Assembly (NCBI RefSeq): GCF_016481305.1
Contig: NZ_JAENBO010000001.1
Coordinates: forward strand, 310,001-374,000
Source of the DNA: Streptococcus pacificus
GTDB lineage: Bacteria > Bacillota > Bacilli > Lactobacillales > Streptococcaceae
Reading direction: 5' to 3'
DNA: 64,000 bases
Shown: one piece after another, positions 37,201-47,200 of the stretch
How the letters are laid out: the number at the start of each line of letters is the position of its first letter
Position numbering within the stretch: position 1 is the stretch's first letter
Translations under genes and position numbers: made by a program
Notes under the pieces: generated by a model
Databases searched by the model: none
What the model saw: only the letters and a program-made list of their open reading frames with translations
What the model was told of the DNA's origin: nothing

Positions 37201-37855
37201 CAATGGTAACTACAAAGTTGACTTCACTGTTCCAGACGGTTACGAAGTAACACCTGTGACAGATGATGCGGACCACGTTGATGGAAACTCAAATAACCCA
37301 TCAACAACTGGTACTATCAAAGACGCAGACAACATGACAGTTGACTTAGGTCTTGTTAAGAAAGTAGATCCAACAACAACGACTACTACAACAACAACGA
37401 CTACTACAACTACTACTGAAGAACCAACAACGTCAACTACTACGACAACAACGACAACTTCAGAAGAGCCAACTACAACAACTGTTAGTGGTTCAACTGA
37501 AGAACCAACAACAACGACAACTGAGCCAACAACGACTACAACAGAGGCTCCAACAACCACTACTGAAGAGCCAACAACGACTACAACAGAGGCTCCAACA
37601 ACCACAACTGAAGAACCAACAACGACTACAACAGAGGCTCCAACAACCACTACTGAAGAACCAACAACAACGACAACAGAGGTTCCAACAACTACTAGTG
37701 AAGAGCTAACAACAACTACTAAGAAAGAAACACCTAAGAAAGATACTCTTCCAAAAACTGGTGACAATAGTGTTCTTGAAACAACACTCGTAGTCTTTGG
37801 TATGATGATTCTTTCAGGATTTGGCTTCTATGTCTATAGAAAACAAACCAACTAA
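34265..37855 (+). CDS. LPXTG-anchored adhesin with pilin-like isopeptide domains and SdrD-like repeats
   Basis: The 1196-residue protein has a signal peptide (cleaved near VEA-KE) and an N-terminal binding region to about residue 370. A SpaA/Cna-B-like domain follows (IYKTDEDTGKALPGAIFKI to TEVTAPDGY). Next come two Spy0128-like isopeptide domains (KALTGRDLAADEFEFELK and KKLVGRDLKEGEFTFELK), three 110-residue SdrD/Cna-B-type repeats (GNYVWIDANKDGNQD) and a long Thr/Glu/Pro-rich wall-spanning stalk. The sorting signal is LPKTGDNS, a hydrophobic helix and RKQTN. Sortase A should attach it to peptidoglycan. Repeats with DxNxDGxxD may bind calcium. No pilus sortase is nearby, so a monomeric adhesin is more likely than a pilin. 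The ligand is unknown. Confidence 0.9.
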   Translation: MYSKIKTFLKSSIIALIAVIGVFTVSANTVEAKELNDVVTDIIIWDVSNGREASKKGTGEYVLVKDSSYRFTTDFDLSAYNNNLADGDFFNFDIPAPFNIKPSTFDITDPETGIAIGTAEVTPAGAAQGGTVKITLKNLQQYKDKKQTTEILNVKGTFFVQFNMTEVLATTTKTFEHIKDVGTKDIVLSVIPKSTSDNTGVLGIENYAKYSGVLTERPYNSAILGKSGTYQHPWRIRLNASGKNYNELKITDTVDDSGAPMQFIPELLVVTAGDGINQGYQLTNPQTLVEGTDYTITYNPAYTKYEINIINPGTRRYMIDYATTAPADGSIVANTVKVTSDQGDVTVRDNSTATSTTVERNSRVTTGGTISIETGNRITIYKTDEDTGKALPGAIFKITKPDKTEITLDPTDAENGRVQSPVFTEAEVKAGKFTITEVTAPDGYNISTEPIEVSVSNKGAIRTITNKKKEPLPVSISIEATKALTGRDLAADEFEFELKDEKGTVLATAKNTADGNIVFADVAFTKEGTYNYTIEEKAGDLGGVTYDTTPKAITIEVTKEAADPGTDPKYDGKLVATVTSEKQTFNNTYASKPALVTISVDKKLVGRDLKEGEFTFELKEAGAVINTAKNKADGTVTFDEQTFNKVGVFNYTVSEVKGDEKGMTYDETEFPITVTVTDNGKGQLEATVTPTEKITFNNSYKEPVYKLGNYVWIDANKDGNQDAGETPVADVKVVLTKADGSTEETKTNADGYYEFPNLPNGDYKVDFTVPEGYEVTPVTDDADQVDGNSNNPSTTGTIKDADNMTVDLGLVKKVYKLGNYVWIDANKDGNQDADETPVAGVKVVLTKEDGSTEETVTDDKGFYEFPNLDNGNYKVDFTVPDGYEVTPVTDDADQVDGNSNNPSTTGTIKDADNMTVDLGLVKKVYKLGNYVWIDANKDGNQDDNEIPVAGVKVVLTKEDGSTEETVTDDKGFYEFPNLDNGNYKVDFTVPDGYEVTPVTDDADHVDGNSNNPSTTGTIKDADNMTVDLGLVKKVDPTTTTTTTTTTTTTTTEEPTTSTTTTTTTTSEEPTTTTVSGSTEEPTTTTTEPTTTTTEAPTTTTEEPTTTTTEAPTTTTEEPTTTTTEAPTTTTEEPTTTTTEVPTTTSEELTTTTKKETPKKDTLPKTGDNSVLETTLVVFGMMILSGFGFYVYRKQTN
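36377..37366 (+). repeat. Three tandem 330-bp in-frame repeats in the adhesin gene
   Basis: Copies begin at 36377, 36707 and 37037, with an exact 330-bp period (110 codons). Copies two and three are nearly identical in DNA; copy one differs more (for example GGTGAA/ACCAAA-type changes). This suggests recent duplication or gene conversion, and copy number could vary between strains. Confidence 0.93.
37370..37740 (+). repeat. Thr-rich low-complexity coding repeat (ACN codons)
   Basis: The stalk region consists mostly of ACA/ACT/ACG Thr codons with repeating units encoding EEPTTTTTEAPTTTT. The repetition makes it prone to slippage and to assembly error. Confidence 0.85.
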
Positions 37856-37897
37856 TGATAGCTAGAAAATGACATTCATTTTCTATCAGTAATCATT

Positions 37898-37933
37898 AAA
37901 ACACTCTAGTACATAATACTAGAGTGTTTTTTT
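37898..37933 (+). terminator. Adhesin gene terminator
   Basis: ACACTCTAGTA and TACTAGAGTGT form an 11-bp stem followed by a T run. Another hairpin (AGAAAATGA/TCATTTTCT) lies just upstream at 37863-37884. Confidence 0.85.
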
Positions 37934-37969
37934 CTTTCTCTAAAATTTTCTATAAGATTGTGAATAATG

Positions 37970-37998
37970 TTGTTATCTTTGAATAATATTGCTATAAT
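37970..37998 (+). promoter_or_regulatory. Promoter of the formate/nitrite channel gene
   Basis: TTGTTA (37970-37975) and TATAAT (37993-37998) are 17 bp apart, with a TGC extended -10. Two similar stretches (TGAATAATGTTG and TGAATAATATTG) overlap the -35 and spacer and could be regulator half-sites. Confidence 0.65.
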
Positions 37999-38030
37999 AG
38001 AAGTAATTTTAATTATTAAGTGAGGACATT

Positions 38031-38795
38031 ATGGAAACCCCAGAAATAATATTAGAGAAGACTATTACTATCGGCGCACATAAAATTCATAAAACATTTC
38101 TGCAAAAAGCTATCCTTGCTTTTATAGGAGGGGCAATGATTAGTTTGGGCTATCTCTTATATGTGAGAGTTGCAGCTAGTGGTATGGATAATCTTGGTGC
38201 TTTTGCTGGATTTGTTGGTGCCAGTGTTTTTCCGATTGGACTTATCGTTATTCTTTTGGCTGGTGGTGAGTTAATTACTGGCAATATGATGGCTGTTTCT
38301 GCTGCTTTTATTGCTAAAAAAATTTCCATCAAGGACCTTCTAAACAATTGGTTAATCATTACTCTTTTTAATATTCTTGGTGCTATTTTTGTGGCTTATG
38401 TTTTTGGTCATCTTGTTGGTTTAACCACTTCGGGCCATTATCAAAAAGAAGTGATAGAAGTTGCGCACGCTAAACTATCAGCCAATCCTTTTCAAGCTTT
38501 CTTATCTGGTATTGGTTGTAATTGGTTTGTAGGAATAGCCTTATGGTTGTCCTACGGTGCAAAGGATGGTATGGGTAAAATACTAGGCATTTGGTTTCCA
38601 GTCATGACTTTTGTGGCAATTGGTTTTCAACATAGCGTTGCTAATGCTTTTATTATACCAGCTGCTATTTTTGAAGGCGCAGCTGGCTGGGGAGATTTTC
38701 TAAACAATTTCACTTTTGTCTACTTAGGAAATATTGTCGGTGGTGCTATATTTGTCTCTTTATTCTACTATCTTGTCTATAGTAAAAAGTCATAA
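38031..38795 (+). CDS. Formate/nitrite transporter (FNT) family channel
   Basis: The 254-residue membrane protein has six predicted helices and FNT signatures: AGGELITGNMM in the first half and GIGCNWFVGIALWLSYG in the second. FNT channels pass formate, nitrite, lactate or hydrosulfide. In a fermentative Streptococcus, formate from pyruvate formate-lyase is the likely substrate. It is monocistronic. Confidence 0.88.
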   Translation: METPEIILEKTITIGAHKIHKTFLQKAILAFIGGAMISLGYLLYVRVAASGMDNLGAFAGFVGASVFPIGLIVILLAGGELITGNMMAVSAAFIAKKISIKDLLNNWLIITLFNILGAIFVAYVFGHLVGLTTSGHYQKEVIEVAHAKLSANPFQAFLSGIGCNWFVGIALWLSYGAKDGMGKILGIWFPVMTFVAIGFQHSVANAFIIPAAIFEGAAGWGDFLNNFTFVYLGNIVGGAIFVSLFYYLVYSKKS

Positions 38796-38828
38796 AATTT
38801 GATAAAAATTTCTTGTTAATTAATGAAG

Positions 38829-38857
38829 AAAAAATCTGTCACGAGCAGGTTTTTTTT
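38829..38857 (+). terminator. Terminator of the FNT gene
   Basis: AAAAAATCTG and CAGGTTTTTT pair with one wobble around a 7-base loop. Confidence 0.65.
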
Positions 38858-38907
38858 ATTAAATTATGATAAAATAAAAGTCAGAGTTTTAGAAAGTAGA
38901 GTATGGT

Positions 38908-40986
38908 ATGGCTGATAATCAACGTCCAACGAGAAAGAATCGAGTTAAAGTAGGAAAAGTAGTTGCTCACCGCATTAACCTACTTTTTTTCATCATTGTT
39001 TTTTTATTTACCATTTTGATTTTACGCTTAGCTGATATGCAGTTGATTAATAAGGAGTTTTATACTGCGAAAATCACTGCCTTAACAACTTATAAAGTAA
39101 CAACTTCTAATCCAAGGGGACAAATTTATGATGCTAAAGGCGTTCCTCTTGCTAAAAATAATATCAATGAAGTGGTTGCTTATACGAGAAATTATACTTC
39201 AACAGCTCAAGAAATCAGAGAAACAGCTGAAAAATTATCTAACTACGTTACAATTTCAGATCTTAAAGTATCAGAACGAGATAAGAGAGATTATTATCTC
39301 GCTTTGACAGAAAATTACCAAGAAGTTTATGCATCTTTACCAGATGACCAAAAATATGATGATTTTGGAAATAAATTGGCTGAGTCTGTTACCTACAATA
39401 ATGCAGTAGATGCTGTTTCAGAAGATGATATTGCTTATTCGGATGAAGAATTAAAAGTAGTTTCTCTTTTTTCACAAATGAATGCTACACCAATATTTAA
39501 CACTTCTTTTTTAAAAACAGACCCCATCTCAGCTAAAGAAATCGCTGTGATAGCAAGTAATCAATCTGATTTACCTGGAGTATCAGTCCAATCAACCTGG
39601 GATAGGGTTGTTAATGAGAATTCTTTGTCTGATGTTATTGGTACCATCTCAACAGAACAAACTGGGCTACCAGCAGAAGAGTTAGACGATTATCTCAAAA
39701 AAGGCTACTCACTTAATGATCGTGTGGGAACTAGCTACCTTGAAAAATCTTATGAAGATTATCTACAAGGAAAACGAACGACTAGAGAGATTGTTGTTAA
39801 CAAAAAAGGACAGGTTGTTAGTGATAATATTGAGACACAAGGACAACAAGGTAATAATCTCAAGTTAACTGTTGATTTGAAATTTCAAGAAGGTGTTGAA
39901 GATATTCTCAAACGCTATTTTGATTCCGAATTAGCCCAACAAAACACTCAAAATTCAGAAGGTATCTATGCCGTTGTTTTAGATGTTAATACTGGTGGTA
40001 TTCTCTCAATGGCAGGTTATCAGCATGACATTAAAACAGGTGAAGTCAAAAAAAATGCCTTGGGAACAATTACTGAAGTCTTTACACCGGGGTCTGTTGT
40101 CAAAGGGGCAACTATTTCGGCTGGTTTTGAACATCAAGTCATTGCAGGGAATCAAGTCCTTCCTGATCAAGCCATTCAATTGGCCAACTCAGCGCCTATC
40201 AAATCTTGGTTTACCACAGCACCACTTCCAATTACTGCTAGTCAAGCTTTAGAGTATTCTTCAAATACTTATATGGTTCAAGTGGCTCTTAAGATGCTTG
40301 GTCAAGAATATGTGCCTGGAATGGTTCTGTCTACCGATGGTACTGAGGAAGCTATGACAAAACTACGTGAGTCTTTTGCTCAATATGGCTTAGGAGTTAG
40401 TACAGGAATTGATCTTCCCGGAGAATCATTAGGTTTTATCCCGACAGAGTTTGATGTTGCGAATTACTTAACAGAAAGCTTTGGTCAATTTGACAACTAC
40501 ACTCCTATGCAATTAGCCCAATATGCACTAACAGTCGCAAATGGTGGAAATCGTTTGGCTCCTCATCTTGTTGAAGGTATTTATCAGCAAGAAAGTAATG
40601 GCGAATCAGGTGATTTAATTGAAAGTATTCAACCAAAGTCTTTAAATACAGTTGCCATCTCTCCTGAAGAAATGGCGATTATCCAAGATGGTTTTTATCA
40701 AGTTGTCAACAGTAATTCAACGCTTTCAACTGGTCGTAAAATTGGTCAAGGGGCCAATGTTAGTATTTCAGCAAAAACGGGAACAGCAGAAAGTTATGTG
40801 AAAGACAAAGATGGTAAACTTGTGTATACTTCAAACTTAAATGTCGTGGCCTATGCACCAAGTGATAATCCACAAATTGCGATTTCAGTTGTTTTACCGC
40901 ATGAAACGGATTTATCAGGAACTGTGAGCCATGATATTACTCGTGATATAGTTAATCTTTATCATTCATTGTATCCTATGAATTAG
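38908..40986 (+). CDS. pbp2b: Penicillin-binding protein 2B, class B transpeptidase
   Basis: The 692-residue protein has a cytoplasmic basic N-terminus, one transmembrane helix (about residues 25-45), a PBP dimer domain, and a transpeptidase domain with SxxK at Ser396 (GSVVKG), SxN at Ser451 (YSSNTY) and KTG at 623-625 (SAKTGTAES). It is the streptococcal PBP2B (penA) type used for peripheral wall growth and a target of beta-lactams. The recR start is 14 bp downstream. Resistance cannot be judged without alignment to a susceptible reference. Confidence 0.93.
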   Translation: MADNQRPTRKNRVKVGKVVAHRINLLFFIIVFLFTILILRLADMQLINKEFYTAKITALTTYKVTTSNPRGQIYDAKGVPLAKNNINEVVAYTRNYTSTAQEIRETAEKLSNYVTISDLKVSERDKRDYYLALTENYQEVYASLPDDQKYDDFGNKLAESVTYNNAVDAVSEDDIAYSDEELKVVSLFSQMNATPIFNTSFLKTDPISAKEIAVIASNQSDLPGVSVQSTWDRVVNENSLSDVIGTISTEQTGLPAEELDDYLKKGYSLNDRVGTSYLEKSYEDYLQGKRTTREIVVNKKGQVVSDNIETQGQQGNNLKLTVDLKFQEGVEDILKRYFDSELAQQNTQNSEGIYAVVLDVNTGGILSMAGYQHDIKTGEVKKNALGTITEVFTPGSVVKGATISAGFEHQVIAGNQVLPDQAIQLANSAPIKSWFTTAPLPITASQALEYSSNTYMVQVALKMLGQEYVPGMVLSTDGTEEAMTKLRESFAQYGLGVSTGIDLPGESLGFIPTEFDVANYLTESFGQFDNYTPMQLAQYALTVANGGNRLAPHLVEGIYQQESNGESGDLIESIQPKSLNTVAISPEEMAIIQDGFYQVVNSNSTLSTGRKIGQGANVSISAKTGTAESYVKDKDGKLVYTSNLNVVAYAPSDNPQIAISVVLPHETDLSGTVSHDITRDIVNLYHSLYPMN

Positions 40987-41000
40987 AAAGGATGGTTACC

Positions 41001-41597
41001 GTGCTCTATCCAACGCCTATCGCTAAGTTGATAGATAGTTTTACAAAATTACCTGGAATTGGTATCAAAACTGCAACACGCCTTGCTTTTTATACCATTT
41101 CAATGGCAGACGAGGATGTTAATGAGTTTGCCAAAAATTTACTAGCTGCTAAAAGAGAGCTAAGCTATTGCTCTATTTGTGGCAATTTAACCGATGACGA
41201 GATTTGTGATATTTGTAAAGATAAAACCAGAGATCAGTCGATGATTCTAGTCGTTGAAGAAAGTAAAGACATTTCTTCAATGGAAAAAATTCAAGAATAT
41301 CATGGACTTTATCATGTTTTGCATGGCCTTATTTCTCCCATGAATGGCATAGGACCAGATGACATTAATCTTAAAAGTTTGATTACACGTTTGATGGACA
41401 GTCAGGTCAGTGAAGTCATTATTGCTACCAACGCGACTGCAGATGGTGAAGCAACGGCTATGTATTTATCGCGAGTTTTAAAACCAGCTGGTATTAAAGT
41501 GACTCGTTTGGCAAGAGGTCTTGCCGTTGGCAGTGATATTGAGTATGCAGACGAAGTAACACTTTTAAGCGCAATTGAAAATCGAACAGAAATTTAG
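41001..41597 (+). CDS. recR: Recombination mediator RecR
   Basis: The 198-residue protein has an N-terminal helix-hairpin-helix ([16 protein letters not shown]), a four-Cys zinc finger ([16 protein letters not shown]) and a Toprim domain ([26 protein letters not shown]). It loads RecA at gaps with RecF/RecO. I chose GTG 41001 because AAAGGA sits 8 bases upstream and the product then begins [12 protein letters not shown], as in other streptococci. ATG 40992 overlaps the SD. Confidence 0.94.
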   Translation: MLYPTPIAKLIDSFTKLPGIGIKTATRLAFYTISMADEDVNEFAKNLLAAKRELSYCSICGNLTDDEICDICKDKTRDQSMILVVEESKDISSMEKIQEYHGLYHVLHGLISPMNGIGPDDINLKSLITRLMDSQVSEVIIATNATADGEATAMYLSRVLKPAGIKVTRLARGLAVGSDIEYADEVTLLSAIENRTEI

Positions 41598-41607
41598 AGG
41601 GTGACTA

Positions 41608-42654
41608 ATGAAAAAGGAAACTTTGTTGTTATTATATGGTGGACGTTCAGCTGAAAGAGAAGTCTCAGTATTATCAGCAGAAAGTGTCATGCGAGCTATT
41701 GATTATGATCAATTTTTTGTCAAAACATTCTTTATTACACAAGATGGTGACTTTATTAAAACACAAGAATTTGATCAAAAACCTGACGAATCTGAAAAAC
41801 TGATGACCAATGACAGTATTGTGTTGTCACAAAAAATAAAACCTAGTGATATTTATGAACCAGGTGCGGTTGTTTTTCCAGTTTTACATGGTCCAATGGG
41901 TGAGGATGGTTCCATCCAAGGCTTTTTAGAAGTCCTAAGAATGCCTTATGTTGGTACCAATGTTTTATCTTCAAGTGTTGCCATGGATAAAATTACAACC
42001 AAGTACGTTTTAAAGGCAGCTAATATTCCTCAAGTTAATTTTCTTTCTGTGATTGAAGGTGAAGTGATTGATGATAAAGTACATCAAATAGAAACGGAAT
42101 TGAACTATCCAGTTTTTGTAAAACCTGCTAATATGGGGTCAAGTGTTGGGATTTCAAAAGCCGATAATCAAGAAGAATTAAGAGAGGCCCTTTCGTTAGC
42201 GTTTAAATATGACAGCCGTATTTTGGTTGAACAAGGGGTTGTTGCTAGAGAAATCGAAGTTGGACTGCTAGGGAACAAAGACGTGAAATCCACCCTACCC
42301 GGCGAAGTGGTTAAAGACGTTGCTTTTTATGATTATGATGCTAAATACATAGATAACAAGATTACGATGGCGATTCCAGCCAAACTAGATGACGCTAGCA
42401 TTACAAAAATGCGTTCCTATGCTGAAACTGCTTTTCGTGCCATTGGAGGTTGTGGCTTATCTCGTTGTGATTTCTTTCTAACAAATGATGGTCATATCTA
42501 TCTTAATGAATTAAATACTATGCCTGGGTTCACCCAGTGGTCAATGTATCCTCTACTTTGGGAAAATATGGGACTTAGCTATAGTGATTTGATCAAAGAA
42601 CTTGTTTTGCTTGCTAAAGAGATGTTTGCAAAACGAGAAGACCATCTGATTTAA
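41608..42654 (+). CDS. ddl: D-alanine--D-alanine ligase
   Basis: The 348-residue ATP-grasp enzyme has [37 protein letters not shown], and the metal-binding [10 protein letters not shown]. It makes the D-Ala-D-Ala dipeptide that MurF, encoded next, attaches to the cell-wall precursor. It follows recR by 10 bp. Confidence 0.97.
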   Translation: MKKETLLLLYGGRSAEREVSVLSAESVMRAIDYDQFFVKTFFITQDGDFIKTQEFDQKPDESEKLMTNDSIVLSQKIKPSDIYEPGAVVFPVLHGPMGEDGSIQGFLEVLRMPYVGTNVLSSSVAMDKITTKYVLKAANIPQVNFLSVIEGEVIDDKVHQIETELNYPVFVKPANMGSSVGISKADNQEELREALSLAFKYDSRILVEQGVVAREIEVGLLGNKDVKSTLPGEVVKDVAFYDYDAKYIDNKITMAIPAKLDDASITKMRSYAETAFRAIGGCGLSRCDFFLTNDGHIYLNELNTMPGFTQWSMYPLLWENMGLSYSDLIKELVLLAKEMFAKREDHLI

Positions 42655-42667
42655 AATATGCTATAAT

Positions 42668-42690
42668 AAAAGAGCTGATTAGCTCTTTTT
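42668..42690 (+). terminator. Hairpin with T run between ddl and murF
   Basis: AAAAGAGCT and AGCTCTTTTT form a stem-loop about 15 bases before murF. It could partly end transcription or protect the 3' end of the upstream message. A -10-like TATAAT at 42662-42667 overlaps it. Confidence 0.6.
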
Positions 42691-42705
42691 TAATAGGAGA
42701 AATAA

Positions 42706-44064
42706 ATGAAATTAAAGATACATGAAATTGCCCAAGCTGTAGGGGCAAAAAATGATATTAGTCAATTGAAAGATACCCCAATCAATACTATCGAATTTGA
42801 TAGTCGTCTCATCAAAGAAGGCGATCTCTTCTTGCCTTTAAAAGGCAATCGTGATGGCCATGACTTTATTCCAGTAGCTTTTGAAAATGGTGCCCTCATA
42901 ACCTTTAGTGAAAAAGAAGTTGATTACCCACATCTATTGGTTGAAGACACACTTCTTGCTTTTCAAACCCTGGCTAAATATTATCTTGAAAAAATGGCCG
43001 TGTCAGTTATTGCTGTAACGGGTTCAAATGGAAAAACGACCACAAAAGATATGATTGCTGCCATTCTTTCGACCACATTTTCTACCTATAAAACGCAAGG
43101 AAATTATAATAATGAAATCGGTCTTCCTTACACCATTCTACACATGCCAGATAACACTGAAAAACTGGTGCTTGAGATGGGACAAGATCATCTTGGCGAC
43201 ATTCATTTGCTATCAACAATTGCTAAACCAGACATTAGTGTTGTCACCTTGATTGGAGAAGCCCACCTTGCCTTTTTTGGTAGCCGAAAGAAGATCGCAA
43301 AAGGAAAGCTTCAAATTGCTGATGGGATGAAAGAAAAAGGACTCTTACTTGTTCCAAATGATCCAATCCTTGAAGATTTTTTACCAAACAATCAGGAAGT
43401 TATCAAATTTGGTCCAGAAACAGACCTCGCAGTTAATAACTTAAAAGAATATAAAGATTACCTCACCTTTTCACTTAATTTTATTGATGGAGAGATTTAC
43501 TTGCCCGTTACAGGGAAATATAACGCGACAAATGCTATGGTAGCAGCCTATGTTGCATCTAGACTAGGTGTTTCAGATGTAAAAATCAAGTCTGCTTTAA
43601 AAAATATTATTCTAACGAAGAATCGAACACAGTGGAAAAAAGCAAAAAATGGAGCTGATATTTTAAGTGATATCTATAATGCCAATCCTACAGCTATGCG
43701 ACTTATTCTTGAAACTTTCTCTAGTCTTGAGAAGCCAGAAAACAGTAAAAAAATTGTAGTTCTAGCGGATATGAAAGAACTTGGTGAAGCATCAAAATCA
43801 CTGCATGAGAAAATCATTACCAGTCTTAATCCTGATCAGCTAGATGACGTTTATTTTTATGGTGAAGAAATTTACCCACTTTACCAATTGGCATTGAAAA
43901 AATTTCCAGAAGAAAGAGTTGTTTTCTTCAGCAAAAATAACCTAGTAGATGAGATTTCTCAACTGATTGAAAGGGTAAAAGAGCGATTAGAACCTCAAGA
44001 TCAAATTCTATTAAAAGGTAGCCATTCCATGAATTTAGAAAAACTTATTGAGGCTATTGAGTGA
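42706..44064 (+). CDS. murF: UDP-N-acetylmuramoyl-tripeptide--D-alanyl-D-alanine ligase
   Basis: The 452-residue Mur ligase has FDSRLIKEGDLFLPLKG at the N-terminus, P-loop TGSNGKTTTKD, and YNANPTAM in the C-terminal domain. It adds D-Ala-D-Ala to UDP-MurNAc-tripeptide in the cytoplasm. It sits directly after ddl, which supplies its substrate. Confidence 0.97.
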   Translation: MKLKIHEIAQAVGAKNDISQLKDTPINTIEFDSRLIKEGDLFLPLKGNRDGHDFIPVAFENGALITFSEKEVDYPHLLVEDTLLAFQTLAKYYLEKMAVSVIAVTGSNGKTTTKDMIAAILSTTFSTYKTQGNYNNEIGLPYTILHMPDNTEKLVLEMGQDHLGDIHLLSTIAKPDISVVTLIGEAHLAFFGSRKKIAKGKLQIADGMKEKGLLLVPNDPILEDFLPNNQEVIKFGPETDLAVNNLKEYKDYLTFSLNFIDGEIYLPVTGKYNATNAMVAAYVASRLGVSDVKIKSALKNIILTKNRTQWKKAKNGADILSDIYNANPTAMRLILETFSSLEKPENSKKIVVLADMKELGEASKSLHEKIITSLNPDQLDDVYFYGEEIYPLYQLALKKFPEERVVFFSKNNLVDEISQLIERVKERLEPQDQILLKGSHSMNLEKLIEAIE

Positions 44065-44089
44065 GTAATAGAAATAAAATAATGGTGTC

Positions 44090-44137
44090 AAACCATTGGT
44101 AAATGGACTTTTTCAAGTCTTTTTACCAGTGGTTTTT
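44090..44137 (+). terminator. murF terminator
   Basis: AAACCATTGGTAAA pairs with TTTACCAGTGGTTT (one mismatch), and an inner GACTT/AAGTC stem makes one long hairpin with a T tail. Confidence 0.8.
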
Positions 44138-44151
44138 AATATATTATTATA

Positions 44152-44200
44152 TTGACATTCAAAAGATAAAAAGGTTATAATACTATTGAAAGCGTTAACA
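44152..44200 (+). promoter_or_regulatory. Sialidase promoter with cre (CcpA) site
   Basis: TTGACA (44152-44157) and TATAAT (44176-44181) are 18 bp apart. TGAAAGCGTTAACA at 44187-44200 is a perfect match to the cre consensus TGWNANCGNTNWCA and sits on the predicted TSS, so CcpA should repress the gene when good sugars are present. Confidence 0.88.
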
Positions 44201-44230
44201 ACTATATTATTTAAAGGAAGAGGTTTTTTA

Positions 44231-47200
44231 ATGGGAAAAAGATCAAAAGAGTTATTTGATAAGCGTCAACGCTATTCTATTAGACGTTTAACTGTCGGAA
44301 CGGCATCTGTTATGATTGGTAGCATGTTGCTTGGTGGACAAGTGGTTCTTGCTGATGAAGCAGGTAACACATCCTCTAATCCAATACTAGTAGAAAAAGT
44401 AAATTCAGAAACAAAAATTGAATCTCTTGAAATGGATGACAATCAATTGGCTTCTAAGGAGAACACACAAACAACCGTTAGTGAAGATCTTGAAGCCAAT
44501 GAAGAAAGCACTACAGCTTTATCTTCTTCTGAAAATCCTACTACCGCTTTTTCAGATGCGATTGAAGAAACTGACCTTGCAGCTGAAGAGGTAGAAACTA
44601 CTAATGCTAATCGCCCGACTGTTGAACTTGAGGTTGATAGTATTGGTCGCTTATATGAAGAAAATAAAGTGTTGACAGTTGACAATAAACGTGTTGATAG
44701 TAGTAACGATCAAAGAATTGATCTTGGAGAACATCTTGAAACAGTTAAGGAATTAAATGATGCGACAATTTATATGGAGTTTAAATTAGATTCTAACTCA
44801 GGTTTTAAGAGTCTTTTTTCAGCATCTAGTACAGAACATACCAATAATTATCTTACCCTTTATTCAAATGCTGGTACTATTGGCGTGGAAGGAAGAAATG
44901 GTAGTAGTCAATTTTATGGGGCCCCAACCGCTAACAGTCAAAAGCTAGTAGCAGGGGAGTGGAATTCCGTTGCCATGACTATAAACTCTTCTGAAGATGC
45001 TACTAATAAACTCTCTGTTTATGTTAATGGTGAATTGGCATATGCCGATCAAAAAACAGCTAACTTTATTAAAGACGTTATTGGTGTTAACCGTATGCAA
45101 ATTGGTGCCACTCCTCGTTTAAATAGGATGCACTGGGGCGCACCGTTTGACTTAAAGAATTTGACCATTTATAATCGAGCTCTGACAGCCGATGAAATTG
45201 CAAAACGCTCTGCTATTTTTAAACGTGAAGCTTATCCTGAACGTTTGACAGGTGAGATGGCAGTTTCTGACCGTGTGACAGTGTTTGAGAGTGGTAAAAA
45301 CAATCAAAGAGCGGCAGATGGTATTTTTAGTTACCGTATACCAGCACTTTTAACAACGAAAAAGGGAACGTTAATTTCAGCAGCAGATGCTAGAGAAACC
45401 CATCATAGTGACTGGGGGAACATTGGTATTACGATTAGAAGAAGTACCGATCAAGGAGTTACTTGGAGTAATCGTATTGATGCTATTAATATTAGAAATA
45501 ACCCTAATCCAGCTAATCGTAGTCAACAATCACCTGTAACGATTGACTCAGTTTTAGTTCAAGATCCTTCTAATGAACGTATTATTTTAATCTATGACAT
45601 GTTTTTAGAAGGACAAGCTATTCATAGTCTTCCAGCCAATAAGACAAGGTATGAAGAGCCTTATGTAACCATTGAAGGAAAGAGTTATCGTGCCTTATAT
45701 CGTACCGATAATCAAGGGGAACAAGGCATCTATACTATCCGTGAAAATGGAAAGGTTTACTCACCAACTAATTTAGAAACAGACTATAGCGTTACATTGG
45801 AATCTGATCACCCAGCTAAAGAAACGATTGGTGATATTTATCAAAATAATAATTTAGTAGGTAATATTTTCTTTACAACAAATAAAACCAGTCCATTCAG
45901 AGCTGCTTGGGCTAGCTATTTGTGGATGCAATACAGTGATGATGATGGTGTCACTTGGTCAAATCCAAAAGATATTACTCCAATGGTTACTAATAATCAG
46001 ATGAAGTTCCACGGGGTTGGACCGGGAGCTGGTATTGTATTACAACATGGTGATCACAAGGGACGTATCATTGTTCCAACTTATTCAACCAACTATGCAG
46101 CTGCTAATCATTTAACATCACAGTCTTCTCGTGTCATTTATTCTGATGATCACGGGGAAACTTGGAAGATGGGTGGCTCCCCTAATGATAATAGAACCTT
46201 ATCTAATGGGACAACCATTCATTCCCTAACAATGAGTCAGTCAGCTGAACAGTTAACGGAATCTACTGTAGTCGAACTAGACAGTGGGGCATTGAAACTA
46301 TTTATGCGCAACCCTTCTGGCCGTGTTAAAGTAGCTACCAGTACTGATGGTGGTGTCACCTGGCATGATTTAAAAGCTATTTCAGAAGTAGTTGATGTTT
46401 ATGTTCAATTATCAGCTGTCCATACTCATCACAATAATAAAGAATATATTATTCTTTCAAACGCCAATGGACCAGCAAGAACAAATGGTTACCTTAGAGT
46501 AGCAGAAGTCTTACCTAATGGTGAATTGAACTGGGTAAATCATAAAATTTTACAAAAAGGCGACTATGCCTATAATTCTTTAACTCAGATTGGTGATAAT
46601 AAATACGGTATCTTGTATGAGCATAACGACCCTGGCTATAATGCTTATAGCCTACAATTCAAATCCTTTAACATGGAATATGCTCTTGCTCAAACACAAC
46701 CTATCGTTGAGGTCAAATCTATTGACAAGTTAGACGACTATCATTTCCGTCTCAATTTTGATAAGAGTGTTTGGGCACTAAGACCTGAAAATCTTTTATT
46801 AGAAGATGACCGTATTGCTTATTTTGTTTCCCAAGATAGCCCAACATCATTAATCTTTAATATCGCTTCTGAGGATTGGGGTAAAGCTATAAAGAGAACC
46901 ATTCCTTCAGCCATTATTAATGTTAATAAAATTGATGTTGATATTGCTGGTACGCTTCCAACAGCTGACACTGAAAATGTTAATTCTTATGATATTTTAA
47001 GACGTGTTAATAATGTAAGAACTAATAAAATTGGCTATAATAAAGCTGAAATTAGTTATGCACCATTTGAAGGTGCTGATTATTACTTTATCAATCGTCT
47101 CAATATCGAGACACAAGAAGTTGAAAACTTTAAAACGTTTGATAATCATTTTATTGATCAAACCCTTCAAGCAGACCACAACTATTCTTATAATGTTACT

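Noticed and set aside
37240..37767. Minus-strand ORF of 175 aa made mainly of Val and Ser
   Set aside because: It is the antisense shadow of the Thr-codon-rich stalk of the adhesin gene, with no SD or promoter.
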